Made by a program: the position numbers and the translations under genes
NCBI GenBank assembly: GCA_963576565.1
Contig: OY755042.1
Coordinates: 95,102,185 to 95,166,184, forward strand
Origin: Aspidapion aeneum
Lineage: Eukaryota > Arthropoda > Insecta > Coleoptera > Brentidae
DNA: 64,000 nt
Direction: 5' to 3'
The notes under the pieces: generated by a model
Seen by the model: the letters and a program-made list of their open reading frames with translations, nothing else
What the model was told of the DNA's origin: nothing
The model's database searches: none
In this document: positions 32,655 through 43,312 of the stretch, piece after piece
Position numbering within the stretch: position 1 is the stretch's first letter
How the letters are laid out: every line of letters begins with the position of its first letter

Positions 32655-32730
32655 TGGGACAATTCGCCGCGGCCGATTTGCTGCGGGACGATTCGCCGCC
32701 GGCCAATTCGCCGCGGGGACAATTCGGCAC
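32655..32730. repeat. 15-16-bp GC-rich minisatellite, about 5 units
   Basis: The units follow the form ATTCGCCGCGGGGACA, with starts near 32661, 32676, 32691, 32706 and 32722. It is far more GC-rich than its surroundings. The same core (GGCGAATTGTC or complement) appears at 4925-4945, 12419-12431 and near 17473 within other repeats. Confidence 0.8.
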
Positions 32731-32894
32731 GAGATTTTTTGTTTTATGATATTACTATTGCCAAGTGTTTAAACACTTTTATTTAGCTTGACTTCATAAT
32801 ATATTTGTTTATTATTTTGGTTATAACTTTTTTTAAAGTTTTCCAACTAGGTATTTGGTGGTTATACAATCCAACAATTTTTTTATTAAAAAAA

Positions 32895-33480
32895 TAAATA
32901 AAATGGTGAATCCAAAATGGCGGATTTTTCCATTTATTAATCGATTTGCATCAAATCTTTCAGGTCGCTGATTACAATTGTTAACTTAAAATTATAAAAA
33001 TCAAAATGGCGGATCCAAAATAGCGGATTTTCCCATTTGTGAACCGATTTGCATCAAACTCGAAACTTTGAGATCTTTCAGGTCGCTTATTATTATTTCT
33101 AACTGAAACTGATTACAATTGTCAACTTAAATTTATAAAAATCAAAATGGCGGTTCCAAAATGGCACACTTTCTTATTTATAAACCGATTTGCCTCAAAC
33201 TTGAAACATTGCGGCGCTTAAGGTAACTCCATACAATTTTCGACTCAAATTTAAAAACCTGAAAATGGCTGATCCAAAACGGCGGATTTTCCCATTTATA
33301 AACCAATATGTATAAAACTCGGAACTGTGGTTCCAGCGACCTTAAACACGTCGCTGACTAAAAAAACCAAATAACGGATCCAAAATGGCGGACTTTTTAA
33401 TTTTTGAACCGATAAGCCCCAAACTTGAAACTATGCGGTGCTTAGGATCAATTAATACATATCTTGACTCAAACTTAAAA
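32895..33480. repeat. Tandem repeat, about 120-bp unit, 5 copies
   Basis: Each unit opens AAAATGGCGGATCCAAAA then TGGCGGATTTTCCC, and continues with CCATTTATAAACCGATTTGC and TCAAACT-GAAACT. Units start near 32899, 33000, 33143, 33262 and 33380, with variable spacing. The AAAATGGCGG core coincides with the YY1/Pho binding consensus, but this may be chance amplification. Confidence 0.85.
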
Positions 33481-33944
33481 CAATCTACATGGCGCATTAA
33501 AAAAATAAAAATAATGACACAATTATTCAAAATTCAGTTTAATTCCTTATTATTTCAAAGATTTTAGTACATCTTATGATTTAAAATAAAATTGGAGAAT
33601 TTTTTAATTTAATTTAGTAGCTACCCATCAAACATCAAATGAACAGAAAAAACTTTGTTTAACTTTTTGCAACAAAATAATATGAACCAACAGGATCGCC
33701 AACGTCTTCTACAAATAAAAAACGTCCACCCAAAACAACGCACAAAAAGAAAAAAAGCGACTATATTTTCTGGAAGCATAACATTCTGTTGTTTGTGTGA
33801 TAATTTTACAAATTTACATTGTTTTACTTTTAAATTGGCAAAAACTTGGGCAATCTGACGCGATTCGAAGTAAATTCCGAGAGTAGGGAGAGCTACCAAT
33901 GTTTTCTGTTTAAGAATAGCAAAAATTAAATTAAAAATTAAAAA

Positions 33945-34137
33945 GAATCCTAAAGTTTTTTTTATATACTGGGACTTTCCATCTAATCAGGATCAATCGT
34001 CCAGTTTCGCAAAGTTAAAGCAAGGTTAAGGTAGTTTAAACAGTCACAAACATGCAAGTACCTAGCCAGGAATCGAACCCGGACCGCCGGTGTGTGAAGC
34101 AAATGTTGCTAACAATACACTACGGATGACGAAAGTA
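33945..34137 (-). mobile_element. tRNA-Val-derived SINE
   Basis: On the minus strand the 5' part (34131-34060) reads like a tRNA-Val(CAC). It has TCCGTAGTGTATTGTTAGCA (A box at 34107-34122), CTTCACAC with anticodon CAC, and GGGTTCGATTCCTGG (B box at 34069-34079). A body of about 115 bp follows and ends in an A-rich tail. The acceptor stem is not well formed, so it is a SINE head or tRNA pseudogene and not a working tRNA. Pol III promoter boxes are intact. Confidence 0.8.
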
Positions 34138-34329
34138 CCCCACGTTAAGTGGTCTGGAGGCATTGATGACCACTAACCCTCATAAGCATCTCTGGATAAG
34201 TGATAGCAGCGTACGTTAGGATAAGAAACGAGAGCGGTGAACAGTAAGGACATTCGGAGATCGTGACTGTGGCGTTGAAGGAGATTCCTTTATCGACGTA
34301 CAGGCTAGCAATGCCAGAGAAGTGCTTAA

Positions 34330-34790
34330 AAGAAAGAAGGAAATATTGTGTAACCATACCATCACGGGATGCATGGATAAAGGACAGGTATGAATTAGCT
34401 AGCAATGCCACGGTCTGCTAACAGTTCAGAGCTAACATATCGGAATTCGAATGGCGCAGGATTGTACATGAAAAATAAAGGTACAGGAAAAAGCTACTCA
34501 CTAGGATTTTCCAGGTATGGTTTAACGCTATATACTGTCGGTAACAGGAGAGGAAGAAATCAGGAATGAAACAGGAAAGCGCCTTTGCATCTGCTCAGAG
34601 AGTCAAGCTGCGCTGAAGGCACTGTGCAAACCAACCATGTCCACGGCTTTTGTGCAGGAGTGCGTGGATGCACTACAGGAGCTGCCCGGAACAAGAGAGG
34701 TGGGGCTCGTATGGGTTCCGGGCCACATAGGAGTCACAGGAAAGAAGAAAGCGGAAAAATCGCCAAAAGTTGTAACAGAATTTCCCATAT
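34330..34790 (+). pseudogene. Non-LTR retrotransposon RNase H fragment
   Basis: In order: YCVTIPSRDAW, GAGLYMKNKGTGKSYSLGFS, then (34575 onward) KRLCICSESQAALKALCKP, AFVQECVDALQEL and VGLVWVPGHIGVTG. The SESQAALKAL and WVPGH motifs are diagnostic of the RNase H domain downstream of reverse transcriptase in R1/Jockey/I-type LINEs. In GKKKAEKS the usual GNExAD active-site stretch is degraded. At least one frameshift or stop occurs between the first and last parts. Reverse transcriptase and 3' end are absent. Confidence 0.85.
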
Positions 34791-34799
34791 TTTATTTTG

Positions 34800-36850
34800 A
34801 ATATTTCTCAGATTTTTTGTTAAGGTCTATTTCTTTGAATATAATATAATATCGACTAGAGTTTTTTTCCCATAGCAGAAAAACATGTGGTTCATATATT
34901 TTACACTCTTAGAACCATTTTGATATAATCTTTGTGATTTTGTGAAAAATATATCGTCAATAAATGTCACACTTTAAACACAATCTTAAGCTTTAAAAAT
35001 TTTAAGTGGCTTTTAAACCCAGACCACAAGGCCCTTGTCTATTGATTTATAATTTTCTTAACGTTTTCGATTTAATGACAGACATACAGACCGAGAAATA
35101 TTTTATATTTCCCTAAATTAAAACCAACTTTTCATAGCAGCTTTTCTTTATGTTGCGAATTTTCTTGTCAGGGTCTCATATATGAACAGAACTTTTAAAG
35201 TTGATTATAGCGATATCAAAAACGACAAAATTGAGTAATTTCTTAGATTTTGATGAACTTTGTTTCCTTATTTGATTTTCAGGTAAATAGATGCAGTTTT
35301 CACTGATTTTCCGTGTCACTTAACTTTGATCATATTGATTTCGTTTGGATATCGTAGTATTGCAAGTTTCAAATATCACGTATTGTTTTAACCAGTGGTC
35401 CATAAAATACTTCAAAGTGGTTAATAAGTAATTACTAAATGTAGAAAAATCCAACAATTACTAAAGGCTATGTAAATATAAGATTTGATTTGTCATATTT
35501 TTTTAAGAGAAAATTGAAAATTTTCTGGAAAATAGCAGTTGAGTTTTTCACCGGGTTTTCTCAACTTAGGCTATATGCCAACCCGGTTTCGATTTTAAAA
35601 GCAAAAAATCGAAGGCACTTTCTTTAGAGGCAAAGTGATTTTTTTTAATTGGTCAATTTTAATAAATAATTAGTAAATTTTAAACTGGACATTACTAGGA
35701 TGTTCGTTTCATTTTTTAGATCAGTTTAGGTAACTTTTGGAATAGCTTTCTTTGTTTTCCGAAATTAGGTAATCTAGGGTGACTTTGAGGTTTAACTGAA
35801 TTTTTTTATTTGTAGGTGTTCCCGTGGGACGTCTCTAAGAGTAGGCCATCTTTACTTAAATTAAGTCAGGGAAAATTTGGTGTTTTGTTCTTTTTTTGTG
35901 TCACTGACTTTATTTGTTGTCTCTGTTTTTAAACACAAAATTTTAGGAATGATATGTATATGTATAGGTTTTTTTCCAATTTAGGGACGCCTACTCAAAT
36001 ATGTCAAATAAGAAGGGATAATCTGAGAGCAGTTTTTTTCAATTTGTAAAGTTAATATTTAGTTCCGTCTTAGAGTTTTGAAAAGTCAGTCGGGTTTTTA
36101 AACTTTAACTTCTGTAAGTAATGTCAAGTATCAATTATTACACTGCCTCAACCCTTTCTTTATTTGACAAACTTGGATAATTTTAGACAATTCTGTGTAT
36201 TTACTTTTGATTTGTGGGAAACTATTTTGGGATCAAAATGGGTTTTAAATCAGTTGATTAAGACGTGGGTAATGTTGGTTTTTTATTAATTTATCAAGTT
36301 TTTGCCTAAACTTGGGATTTTTATTTAGTCAAAAAACTTGGAAACAGGGTGGAAATAGAATTGCCTAAAATAAAACATGATTTAGCTTTGTTTGTTTAAT
36401 TTTGTCAAATAATTAACTATATCACATTTTTCTTTAATTGTTTTTTAATTTGTCATATTTTCATATTTTCATCTTTTTATTTTAAAATATACACTTGCCT
36501 AGTCCAGAAACAAATCCTTTTTATTTAACAACAAAATTAAAAATAAAACTACAAATCTGATAAACAACCTATGGATTATTTCATGTTAGAGCAAGCTGAG
36601 TATACTAGTGTATTATAGCTAAAAATTGGTAAAAAGCTAATTCGGATCAAATCAAGAAGTTTAGTTAATCTCAGATTGGCCTGATCTAAATAACTTTGAT
36701 GGGCAGTTCATATCAGGTACATATTAAAACAAAACAGTGAAATATAGTGAAAAAGAAATATTATCCAATCGAGTAGCAGTTGTCTAGAGGTTTAAGATTT
36801 GAATTGGTAAGTAAGCTTACTCATGTACTAATAAGACTGTAAAACGCCAA
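34800..36850. other. Unassigned AT-rich sequence
   Basis: About 2 kb with no repeat shared with the rest of the window, no element ends and no convincing exon. It could be intronic or unique intergenic DNA. Confidence 0.4.
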
Positions 36851-37217
36851 CATGGATTCAGCCCCGAGAACTACTTTGTTTTTCCAGAGATCTACATTGT
36901 TTCAGATGAAGCGCACCAGGAAAGACTCGCATGTGTCGTCTTGGTGTTGTGTCCCACTCTATCTCTGTTTCTATTGGGTATTACTATCTCACAAAATATT
37001 CACATAAAACCTAAATAAAGTAGTTAGCCTTAAATAAATAATCAAATAAATATATATAATGACCGCTCGCCCGTTACACGGTCAAAGGTAGCCAACGGTA
37101 GTGATCGCGGGATATTAACACGAAGTTAATAGGCCGATTAAAGTAGTGAATTATTAGCAAGTTATTAGTAAGTTTAAGTGCGTGTTTTTGTACATAATTG
37201 TCGAAATAAATTGACAT

Positions 37218-38190
37218 TAGTGTTGTAAATACTCGGATAATTTTAATATTCGATTATACTGAATCGGATTAAAGTGATACTCGGATAATCATCCGTATTC
37301 AAATTAATTCGAATTAATTATTTACATTCGATATGAAATGTAGTGCAGCCATATACATGTCCGATTCCGATTATTCTGAATTTTTAGTGGCTTTTGTTTG
37401 TTGCCAAAAAAATCGATCTCTGACTCGGAATAAATTCGAATTCGTCTTTGAGTGTGATCAACGAAAATATGTTCAGTTATATGTTCGCTTTCTTGAGGCA
37501 TAACAATTCGCCCGCGACGGAGTTTATTCTTTAATTTACTAATAGAAATCCTATGTCAAATTGAAATACTGCAAAATTACCTTTGCAGTGAAAAGCTATT
37601 CTCTAAGGCCGGGTCAGTTACAAATTTAAGACGGAATAGATTGTCAGGAAAACAGCCAGATGATTTTATTTTTAAGTAGGTGTTTATTTTAATATGATAA
37701 AATTATATAGAATTTATAAATATTATTATATGTATTTTTTTGAATATTTAATGCGTTGTTTTTGAAGTTAAAATACCTAATGGTTTTTATTTTTAATTAA
37801 AATAATCCCTGTATACCAATAAGTAGTTTTCTGGTAATAAAATAAATATAAATTTAACATTGTTTTATTTAATGTATATCCGAATTTAAATCCTTTTTTT
37901 ATAACGGTAATTTTAAAATAAATTCGATGGTCAATATATATTCCACCTTGATAAATTGTAGCTCTGTATTCGTATTCGGTACCAAGAGGTCTAGGTAAAA
38001 TTTAATTCGAATCCGTGTTCAATAAATTCTAGCTCTGTATTCGTATTCGTAAATGATATCGCAAGTCGCAAGAGGTAAAAATTAATCCGTATCCGTATTC
38101 CGATTCCGAATCATTTTGATACTCGGATGCATCCGAGGATTTTAAAACTCGGATTCAACGAATCGTTTAATCCGAATTGTTACAACACTA
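37218..38190. mobile_element. hAT-type nonautonomous element (973 bp), family 2
   Basis: The TIRs are TAGTGTTGTAAATACTCGG (left) and the complement of TAGTGTTGTAACAATTCGG (right). The 8-bp target duplication ATTGACAT is perfect at 37210-37217 and 38191-38198. Both subterminal regions are crowded with CGGAT/ATCCG and TATTCG words, as usual for hAT transposase-binding sites. No transposase is encoded. Confidence 0.92.
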
Positions 38191-38341
38191 ATTGACATAT
38201 CGTTTTTGACATTTGCGAGTTTTAATAATTGTTGAGAACCCGTAAGTAAAGTATATTTTCGACAATTTTTTGAGATAACGCCGAAAATGTGTTACTTGGG
38301 TGTATTTTCACCTATCCTAGCAATATCGTCGTGATGTCTGT

Positions 38342-38382
38342 CTGTGTGTGTGTATGTGTGTGTGTGTGTGTGTGTGTGTATA
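38342..38382. repeat. (GT)n microsatellite
   Basis: About 20 near-perfect GT dinucleotides within repeat X. The equivalent position in copy 1 has ACACATACACAGATAGACAT, so the run has expanded in this copy. Confidence 0.95.
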
Positions 38383-38772
38383 TTATTTCTGTCCCTAACA
38401 CGATAGCTCCCAAACCGCTGAACCTATTTTCATAAAATTTTAGGTAAAATAGTGTTCGACACTCTTACGAGCTAATTAGATTTTGGTCAAAATCCATTAA
38501 TGCTAATGACAGTTTTTTGACAATTAAAAACTTTAATAAGAAATGCTAACCTTATAACGGAGCATCGTATCAATATACAGTTTTCGTAATTTAGTAGAGT
38601 AATTTCTGCTCAATAATTTTTGTTTAACGAAAAACTTTGTAAGAGCTTTAGTTTCTGAGATATTTACAAAAAAATGTTTTTAAGGCTGTTATATTATCAT
38701 GGCTTTACTTGAAGTGTGCTAATAGGCTAGCTAGGAAGGTATCAGATCCGGCATGGATCCATTTATTTTATA

Positions 38773-39884
38773 TTCAATAATATTTTTAATCCTTTAAAAC
38801 AAGAAACATTTTAGAGACGAAAAAAGTTTAGTCCACAGAGACTAAGAAAAAAATTTCTGAAAGTATTTTTTTAAGTCGTTTGTTTTTCTACATCAAGAGA
38901 TAATTTTAATGAATTACCTTGAAATAAAGAAAGATAAGAGTTGAAGGAGGAGAAAAATTAGAACAAAACAACACAAAGATTTATTTTTAAAAGACGTTTG
39001 TTTTTCGTTGCACCATATTGTAAGTACCTATTCTAAAAAATTAAAGATATAAAAAACATTCTAGTTTAAAGCAAGGGCGGTCCCAGAGTTTTAAAAAGAG
39101 GAAGGCAAATTAGATTATGGTTAACAAAAGATATGTATTTTTTGCTCTGATGTGTAATACTGTTTTCTTTTTTTACTTAAAGTTCTCTGGGAAAAGTAGG
39201 TTACGATCGTCCCACCACCATTCATTTCTCTCTGGGACCGACACTGTACAAAGAATTTAAATTTATAACACATCTTTTGTATCAAAACCAAAATCAAAAC
39301 GGACAAAACGGTCATTTCTTTTCATGTATACTGGTTTCGTCTCTCTTCCTCTCATACAAATCGGTCTCATGGAAGTTTGGCGGCAAATTTAAATCGGGAA
39401 CAAATAATATTGTTGTTTTTGAACCTAAAAATTCATAAAAAATAAAATTGTCTGTTTTTTTCCTTTAATTAGCTCCCCTGTCCTTCTTTTGAGAGGTCGA
39501 AATCGGAATTAACCGAACCGAACCAAATTGAACTGAACCGGATCGAACCGAACCGAAACGAAACGAACCGCTTGGTCAAATAATTGCAGACGAATCCTAA
39601 CCTAGGATCCGATACCTAACTTTTTTTTAAGGATGGGCCTTGCTTCCGTTTTTAACATAGGACTGTTATGCCATTTTCCGTTAGGATCTTAGACGTTTTT
39701 ATATTTGTCCTTTATAATAAACTATGGGGGCCCTGCAATTACTAGGTTTTGACTAGCTTTTGTTCTATACGTCACAGAAAAACAAGCTAGTTTTCTGTGT
39801 ATGATGTAAGTGGTCGATTGATCGCCACAAGGATAAAACCTTATAATTTGAGTTACTAAGTTTTGACATTGCATGGGAGATTAG
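38773..39884. other. Unassigned sequence with a (CGAAC)n-like tract
   Basis: 39503-39572 is an imperfect array of CCGAA / CGAAC pentamers. No gene is visible. Confidence 0.5.
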
Positions 39885-40740
39885 CTGGCCATACACACAA
39901 AGGTTGATCCGTCGGTTTGGAACAGCACAGATAAGTCTGACTGTTTTGTCCGTAACGGTTTAAAACTGCTGCAGTCCACTAACACAAAAAAAATCTTTCG
40001 AATCGATCCTTCATATCGGTTTGTGGCAGACATAACCGCGCGTTAGTGGGCTAAAACTCAAGATTTATCTGCCGGTTTAACCAAAACTGTGGAATTTCGT
40101 CAAGTCGAAAGTTTTATGCGGCACGGTATTTTAAGAATAGTGTATGTAAAATGTTTCGTGCTAAAAAGAAACAGGCTCTGTGCATGGGAATGATTATTAA
40201 TATGGAAATAATGCATAGTTGTGTAAAAAAGAGACGTTCCAAGTGGGTTAAAAGTTATTTGCTTACGAGGAAACTATTTAACCAAGACCTTCTATTAAAA
40301 GAGTTAAGAGAAAATGATCCAGACGATTTTAAAAATTATTGAAGAATGGATATTAACAGGTATGACCTTTTATTAAGTTTGGTAAGAGAAGATATTACGA
40401 AACAAGATAACCAAATGAGAGAAACCATTGGACCAAAACAGCGATTAAATGCTGCCCTTCGTTTCCTTCCCACGGGAAGATCATATGAAGATCTGAAATT
40501 TTCAGTGGGAATTTCTGCACAGCCACTTGGTTATATCATTCCGGAAACATGTGCCATAATATTCAATAAATTAAAGAGAGACTATATAAACGGTCTGTTA
40601 TCGCTGGCACAGTTTAAACCAACAGACAAGTCTGCGACGGTTAAAATATTGAGCGCGGAACCCACAAGTTTCGCCCGCCGGTCTGAACTCACAGATAAAT
40701 CTGTACCGGCTATTACTGGCGCGTGGAATGTCCACTAATA
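39885..40740 (+). mobile_element. PIF/Harbinger-type element, internally deleted
   Basis: The element brackets the transposase fragment at 40151-40738. The outer segments resemble each other in inverted orientation: left ATTAGCTGGCCATACAC versus right complement ATTAGTGGACATTCCAC. AAGTCTG and GGTTTAAA-CTG words recur in both subterminal regions. The flanking TTA/TAA are reverse complements and not a clean direct duplication, so the exact ends are unproven. Confidence 0.65.
40151..40738 (+). pseudogene. Harbinger transposase N-terminal part with one nonsense codon
   Basis: One frame reads KKRRSKWVKSYLLTRKLFNQ, LLKELRENDPDDFKNY, stop (TGA at 40340-40342), RMDINRYDLLLSLVREDITKQ, MRETIGPKQRLNAALRFLPTG and RSYEDLKFSVGIS. 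This matches the N-terminal region of HARBI1/PIF-like transposases, where FRNFLRM..., ITKQDT-MREAI-PEERLA and LRFLATG blocks are conserved. TGA replaces the Leu of the NY(L)RM motif. The catalytic DDE domain is absent; after about RDYIN the frame runs into the right terminal region. It cannot make an active enzyme. Confidence 0.9.
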
Positions 40741-41229
40741 ACAAACACAAAGCAACGCAATTGTAATGTACAATAGATGCAAAACGGAAAGAACTATTAA
40801 GTGAACCTTGAATTTAAGTTTAACTTTTCTAGTCTTGGCTAATTATTATTAGTCTTACTAACTACATTATAATATAATATAGAGCTGCATGTTTGACCAA
40901 TAACAAAAAATTCAGCTGAGGCGTTGAAAATCCCCTTGCAGATTAGGTTTGAAATTGTGCAAAACAAATAATACGCAATCCTATATTTTTTTCAATTTTT
41001 AAAATTTTTTTGAATTGATATTTGAATTAATGTGTAACAGAAAATTGTGTTGAATTAAAAATGGCCAGTTGAAAACAATCAAATAAAAAATTGAAATTTC
41101 AATCGTTTTTAAATTTTAATAGAAACTTTTTATGGGACATGTCGAATTTAAAAAGCAAAAAAATAATCGCGTATGTACATAGGAATTGAGCATGATGTGG
41201 AATTGATCCAGTTTTAATGAAAGTTTATA

Positions 41230-41760
41230 GAGCCATAATAAGGAATTATTTGGACGTAAATTTTACATCGTACGTAACTCTGCGACGTAGTGTACGTACA
41301 TGGTATGTACATTGTTGGACTTACGTCCACATATAAGGACGCCACTTTATCCATTATTTTTCTTTGATTTGTATTCGACGTATGTGTATGATGAATGTAC
41401 GGACTATGTACGTAAAAATCTCGTACATGGTACGTCCAATTAAAAGTATAATGTACGTACTCCAGACGTACATGGTATTACATGTAAAATTATTGATAAA
41501 GAAAGTATAGGATTAGAACTAGATAGTTATATTTTCTCTGGTACCACTTAAAACTATTCCGGCTTTCTAAACATTCCTACTGTCCTGTTTTACCTCGAGG
41601 CTTTAAGTCTCGATAAGTTTGAAGTTTGTTTTGCTTGAGTGTACGTACCATGTACGAACATATTTGTACGTCCAGAGTACGTATTTCATTGGTTCCGGGA
41701 ATTACCGACGTAAAATGTACGTACCTATATAGTGTACGTACTATGTACAGCTGATTTCAA
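41230..41760. repeat. GTACGT/ACGTAC-rich palindromic cluster
   Basis: More than a dozen GTACGT, ACGTAC, GTACAT or ACGTCC words, many forming local dyads, interrupted by a plain stretch near 41480-41630. The segment around 41690-41760 (TTGGTTCCGGGAATTACCG, GACGTAAAATGTACGTACC) has a relative at 52370-52440, so this is probably an element family rich in self-complementary words. Confidence 0.65.
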
Positions 41761-42260
41761 AAAAATCTGATACGACTGGAAATACTCTGCCAATATATAG
41801 GCATCTAAGCTCACACTCGGTACTATAGTTATAGTGTACGTGTGACCTAATATAACTAAAAATTGAAATATATTTTATTCAACTCTAGACTCAATTATCT
41901 TTCGTTTGATATCACACAAGCCATGTTTTGACTTATACTCTAATTTTTACTAAAATGTATTTTGTTTAACTCCAGATCAGTGGCGGCTCGTAGAATAAAA
42001 ATCTGGAGGTTGCAAAGGAGAATCGTAGTTTTTAACACACAAATATACGGATCAGGTTTTAATAATGAAGGAATACATTACAAAATTAACATTCAATACA
42101 CACCTATCGGAATTTACTTAAACAGACTACACGACAAATTAAAATAAAAAATTAGCATGCAAAATAAACAATCGGTTTGCAGTCGACCTGCAACATCACT
42201 GAGCTTTACGGGACGACTTTGGAATCCACGCATAGAATCATAAGAGAATTGGGTTGTATT

Positions 42261-42946
42261 CACAAGACGCTAGCGCTACCAAGTCCACTTTCAATCCCTG
42301 ACTTCGCATGCGCAGATCTACCAATATTATTTACCTCATGTATTAGAATAGATGAATACAGGGTGATTTTCACTTGAATGATTCTAACCACATGAAAATA
42401 GAAGCTTTCAAAAACCTAACCTTACAAAACCTAATCAAATCTAACCGAACCGAACCAAAGGAAACTGAACCAATAATTTTTTTCAAAAAAAAAAACTTTC
42501 CTGATTTCCTGCCCGGGATCCTAGAGGATGTGAATCCGAACCGAACCAAACCGAACCTAACTAAACTGAACGAAACCTAACCTAACCAAACTAAACTACA
42601 ACACGTACTGCTAATTAGGTTTAGTTGGGTAGGGTTAGGTTTGGATAGGTTCGGTTCGGTACGGTCCGGTTCGGATTCACATCCTCTAGGATCCCGGGTA
42701 GGAAGTCAGGAAAGTTTTTTTTTTGAAAAAAAATATTGGTTTAGTTTGCTTTGGTTCGATTCGGTTAGATCTGATTAGGTTTCGTTAGGTTAGGTTTTTA
42801 AAACTTTCTATTTTCATGTGGTTAGAATCATTCAAGTGAAAATCACCCTGTACATCTATTCTAATACATGAGGTAAATAATATTGGTAGATCTACGCATG
42901 CGAAGTCAGGGATTGGAAGTGGACTTGGTAGGGCTAGCGTCTTGTG
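42261..42946. repeat. Near-perfect 686-bp palindrome
   Basis: Two arms of about 340 bp (centre near 42603) share the CACAAGACGCTAGC end, CTTCGCATGCG, GGTGATTTTCACTTGAATGA, CCTAGAGGATGTGAATCCG and the TTTTTTCAAAAAAA tract with few mismatches. The central part is built of CCTAACC / GAACC words. The short loop has CACGTACTGCTAATT. Open frames within it have no coding character. Confidence 0.9.
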
Positions 42947-43011
42947 TTGTATTCGAGCTGCAAACCGCGAGATAAAGCCGTCGCTATGGGCGGCCGGCGC
43001 GCGCGATATAA

Positions 43012-43312
43012 AGGGGCCTACAGACACGCGAGCATTTCTTGAGATTAGTACGCGAACTAATCTCTGCATATATGTACGTTTGGTGGAATTGCCTACACAC
43101 ACGAAGACAAAATTAAACGTTCTAAACATAAACACGATATTATCAATGCGTTTTGCCTAGACACCGAGAGATTTGCTCGCGTACATTGTGCGCGCGAACT
43201 AATCTTCGAGAGATATTTAAGGCGGATATTGTCTACACACGAAGAGATTAGTATGCGCAAACTTGTACGCGCGTACTAATCTCTAGAAATGTTCGCGTGT
43301 CTGTAGGCCCCT
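43012..43312. mobile_element. MITE with AGGGGCCTACAGACACGCGA ends (301 bp)
   Basis: The TIRs are about 43 bp (AGGGGCCTACAGACACGCGA then G/A-CATTTCT-GAGATTAGTACGCG) with few differences between ends. An internal dyad GAGATTAGT-CGCG-ACTAATCTC recurs. The flanks contain TAA on both sides but out of register by one base. The element lies next to the long palindrome and encodes nothing. Confidence 0.85.

Larger units (their letters stand above)
36985..38772. repeat. Repeat X, copy 2 (inverted), interrupted by a hAT element
   Basis: 38265-38772 is the complement of 221-715. 38198-38265 and 37115-37209 are complements of the two flanks of copy 3 (28600-28678 and 29803-29885). An insertion at 37218-38190 splits it. 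A (GT)n run lies at 38342-38382. Confidence 0.7.

Noticed and set aside
34060..34131. A functional tRNA-Val gene on the minus strand
   Set aside because: Boxes A and B and the CAC anticodon are present, but the acceptor stem does not pair well and a SINE-like body with an A-rich tail follows.
42440..42660. Telomeric (TTAGG)n array
   Set aside because: TTAGGT-like words are present but irregular, symmetric about a palindrome centre and mixed with GAACC pentamers. It is not a true telomere repeat tract.
42785..43135. 116-codon minus-strand frame across the palindrome edge
   Set aside because: It runs from one palindrome arm into an adjacent MITE. Both are noncoding repeats and the mirrored arm has no matching long frame.
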